Part shown: piece after piece, positions 7,147-9,237 of the stretch
Position numbering within the stretch: the first letter of the stretch is position 1
Layout: each line of letters starts with the position of its first letter
NCBI GenBank assembly: GCA_019416265.1
Contig: DXXQ01000075.1
Span: 1 to 9,237, forward strand
DNA from: Clostridiales bacterium
GTDB taxonomy: Bacteria; Bacillota; Clostridia; Lachnospirales; Lachnospiraceae
Reading direction: 5' to 3'
DNA: 9,237 nt
Program-made: the position numbers and the translations under genes
Notes under the pieces: generated by a model
Database searches by the model: none
The model's input: only the letters and a program-made list of their open reading frames with translations
Told to the model about the DNA's origin: nothing

Positions 7147-8732
7147 AAGTTCTTATTGTAGACGACGAGCTGCTTGTGCGGGTCGGGATCAAATCAACCA
7201 TAGATTGGGAAAAGTATGGGTGTACGGTAGTTGCAGAAGCCGGAAACGGAGAGCAGGCGCTGGAAAAAATAGAGATGTATCATCCGGACATTGTCCTCAC
7301 AGATATAAGAATGCCAAAGATGGACGGACTGGAATTGCTCCGAGAGATCAGACGCAGGAAGATTCCCGCAGAGACGGTTATTATGAGCTGTTATAACGAG
7401 TTTGAGCTTGTGCGGGAGGCTATGAAGCTGGGAGCCAGTGATTATCTCCTGAAGCTTTCTTTTACGGAGGAGGAACTGGTAGAGGTTCTTGAAAGATTAG
7501 GAAAAAAGATAGAAGAAAACAGAGAACAGAATACAGGAAGCTTATTCAGTCAAGCGGATATGAGGAAAAAGCTGTTTCAAAAATTAACGGATTTTTCTGT
7601 TACGGATGAGCAAAGAGAGAGATTGGCAGAAAATCTTGACCTGTGTGTAAATTTTGAGTCTCCGGCATTTATGATCATGATGACAGATCATGTGTATGAG
7701 AGTGTTCGCATGGGGTATACCTATCTGGATGAACAGCAGAAAAATATGCTTCTCAATCTTATTGAAGAATATATGCGCGGGCGAAAGTTCGGTGAGGCAT
7801 TCTGGATTGATTCGGATAAGGAACAGATTGCCGTGTTTTTAAATCGCGGGCAGGACTTATTGCGAACAGCCGAAATCATTAAAAATAAAGTAAAAGAGTA
7901 TTTAAAAATCAATCTTTCCATATATATTTATCCAGATGGAACCTACGCAGAATTCCCTGATTTTATTGAGTATGGGATTTTGGAACTGAGCAGGGCACGG
8001 TATCTGAACGGACCTAAGCAGATATGTTTCTTCAGAGAAAGAAACGATAAAGCTGTATGCGAATGCTTAGATGGAAGGGTATTAAAAGAAATCCGAAAGT
8101 CCTCGGAACTGACAGAACTGGAAGCAGTGGTGCAGAACTTGGCGGGAGAATTTCAAAAGAGGCATTTTCCTGTAAAAGAGTCTCAGAGGATATTTACGGA
8201 ATGTGTGTATAATGTGCTGTCAGGTATTCGCCGTGCCGGAGGCAGTGCGAAGGGAATGGAGGAATATCGCGGGCTTGACATGATGAAAAATCTGCAGGGG
8301 ATGGAAACTCTGGATGACGTATTGTGTTGGTTTGCGGATTTTAAACAGACGGCGAAGGAATATATAGGAGCGTGTGTATCCAAGGGAAAAAGAAGCGAAA
8401 TTGAAATGGCAATGGGTTACATCCACGAGAATTACAGTCTGCCCCTGAGCCTGGTAAGAGTAGCAGAGGCGGCCGGTTTCAGCGCTGCATATTTCAGTAC
8501 AGTTTTTAAAAAAGAAAATGGAAAAAGCTTTATTGAGTATCTGACAGAACTGCGTATGGAGCATGCGAAAGAACTTCTGCAGGATGAAACCATATGTATT
8601 TATGAGGTTGGAAAACAGGTCGGATATCCAGATCCTAATTATTTCAGCAAAATTTTCAGGAAATCTGTTGGAATCTCTCCTGAAAAATACAGAAAACAAG
8701 CGGCAGAGCAAAGAGGAAAACATAATGTATGA
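7140..8732 (+). CDS. YesN-type response regulator, AraC-family DNA-binding output
   Basis: This is the cognate transcription regulator of the upstream kinase, 530 residues. The receiver domain (about 1-120) has the acidic pair D8-D9, phosphoacceptor D55 (in LTDIRMPKMDG), switch serine S83 and conserved K105, though the residue after K105 is leucine rather than the usual proline. A poorly conserved middle region of about 300 residues follows, typical of this family. The C-terminal AraC domain (about 421-522) shows both helix-turn-helix units: SLVRVAEAAGFSAAYFSTVFKKENG and a second with EVGKQVGYPDPNYFSKIFRKSVGISPEKYR. The start overlaps the kinase stop by seven bases, so translation is probably coupled. 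The likely targets are the transporter operon and possibly its own promoter. Related A-rich repeats at 7-34 and 5272-5289 are possible but unproven sites. Confidence 0.95.
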   Translation: MLKVLIVDDELLVRVGIKSTIDWEKYGCTVVAEAGNGEQALEKIEMYHPDIVLTDIRMPKMDGLELLREIRRRKIPAETVIMSCYNEFELVREAMKLGASDYLLKLSFTEEELVEVLERLGKKIEENREQNTGSLFSQADMRKKLFQKLTDFSVTDEQRERLAENLDLCVNFESPAFMIMMTDHVYESVRMGYTYLDEQQKNMLLNLIEEYMRGRKFGEAFWIDSDKEQIAVFLNRGQDLLRTAEIIKNKVKEYLKINLSIYIYPDGTYAEFPDFIEYGILELSRARYLNGPKQICFFRERNDKAVCECLDGRVLKEIRKSSELTELEAVVQNLAGEFQKRHFPVKESQRIFTECVYNVLSGIRRAGGSAKGMEEYRGLDMMKNLQGMETLDDVLCWFADFKQTAKEYIGACVSKGKRSEIEMAMGYIHENYSLPLSLVRVAEAAGFSAAYFSTVFKKENGKSFIEYLTELRMEHAKELLQDETICIYEVGKQVGYPDPNYFSKIFRKSVGISPEKYRKQAAEQRGKHNV

Positions 8733-9237
8733 TATGAAACCGTATTTACAAAAAATAGAGAATACAATACAGCAGGGGCCATATACGGACAGCTGGGATT
8801 CCCTTCAGCATTATCAGGTGCCGGAATGGTTCAGAAATGCAAAATTCGGCATTTTTGTGCATTGGGGTGTATATTCCGTACCGGAATTTGGAAGTGAATG
8901 GTATCCAAGGAATATGTATATTGAGGGAAGCGAGGAATATGAGTACCATCGGAAAACATATGGAGAGCACAGCAGGTTTGGCTATAAGGATCTGATTCCT
9001 TTTTTTACCGGAGAAAACTTTGATTCGGACGAATGGTGCCGGCTTTTTAAACAGTCGGGAGCAAGGTATGTTGTTCCGGTGGCAGAGCATCATGATGGCT
9101 TCCAGATGTATCAAAGTGAGATTTCCAAATGGAATTCTGCAAATATGGGACTTCACAGAGATGTTATCGGGGAAATCAGCGAATCGGCACGGAAGCTTGA
9201 ACTGATGCCCGGAGCGTCTTCCCATCGGATTGAACAC
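8725..9237 (+). CDS. GH29 alpha-L-fucosidase-like enzyme, 3' end beyond window
   Basis: The open frame runs to the window edge, giving the first 171 residues of a protein expected to be roughly 400-500 long. Conserved GH29 N-terminal features are clear: KFGIFVHWGVYSVPEFGSEWYPRNMY (residues 40-65), ARYVVPVAEHHDGFQMY (113-129, including the EHHDGF active-site histidines) and GASSHRIEH at the very end (163-171). The catalytic nucleophile aspartate lies beyond the edge. There is no signal peptide, so it should hydrolyse alpha-L-fucosides in the cytoplasm after import. The ATG at 8725 overlaps the regulator stop by eight bases and has GAGG at 8713-8716; a second ATG at 8734 is an alternative. Linkage preference, and whether it acts on fucose rather than a related sugar, cannot be judged from this part. 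Confidence 0.9.
   Translation, partial: MYDMKPYLQKIENTIQQGPYTDSWDSLQHYQVPEWFRNAKFGIFVHWGVYSVPEFGSEWYPRNMYIEGSEEYEYHRKTYGEHSRFGYKDLIPFFTGENFDSDEWCRLFKQSGARYVVPVAEHHDGFQMYQSEISKWNSANMGLHRDVIGEISESARKLELMPGASSHRIEH

Noticed and set aside
8746..9237. Long open frame on the minus strand at the window end
   Set aside because: It is antisense to the GH29 reading frame, whose conserved motifs are unmistakable. The minus-strand product shows no recognisable domain and has no convincing ribosome site.

Overview
The window reads as one carbohydrate-uptake and processing locus of a low-to-mid GC Gram-positive anaerobe. Lachnospiraceae or a related gut Clostridia is the likeliest source, judged from AGGAGG-type ribosome sites, moderate AT-richness, a CUT1 sugar ABC transporter without its own ATPase, and a YesM/YesN-type two-component pair. 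The organism is inferred from gene style only; no marker gene is present.

Layout: all seven genes are on the + strand. An AT-rich leader (1-208) precedes a sugar ABC solute-binding protein (209-1537). A strong hairpin with a six-T tail (1547-1603) follows, then two CUT1 permeases (1634-2551 with a TTG start, 2557-3402). A FAD-dependent oxidoreductase with a C-terminal discoidin-like domain (3416-5227, GTG start) comes next. A well-formed extended -10 promoter (5238-5267) then starts a second unit: sensor histidine kinase (5314-7146), AraC-type response regulator (7140-8732), and the first 171 codons of a GH29 alpha-L-fucosidase-like enzyme (8725 to the window end). The last three genes overlap by 7-8 bases.

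Working model (inference): the binding protein and the two permeases import a glycan fragment, probably fucosylated, powered by an ATPase encoded elsewhere. The cytoplasmic GH29 enzyme and the FAD enzyme then modify or cleave it. The membrane kinase senses an extracellular cue, and the AraC-type regulator activates the transporter operon and perhaps its own.

Points that stand out: the binding protein has a signal peptide but no lipobox cysteine; a terminator-like hairpin splits the binding protein from its permeases; a cytoplasmic-looking FAD oxidoreductase carries a glycan-binding-type domain; and related short A-rich repeats lie upstream of both transcription units. No RNA genes, mobile elements, CRISPR arrays or clearly broken genes were seen. 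I see no radically new system. The FAD enzyme, whose reaction cannot be assigned, is the best candidate for undescribed biochemistry.
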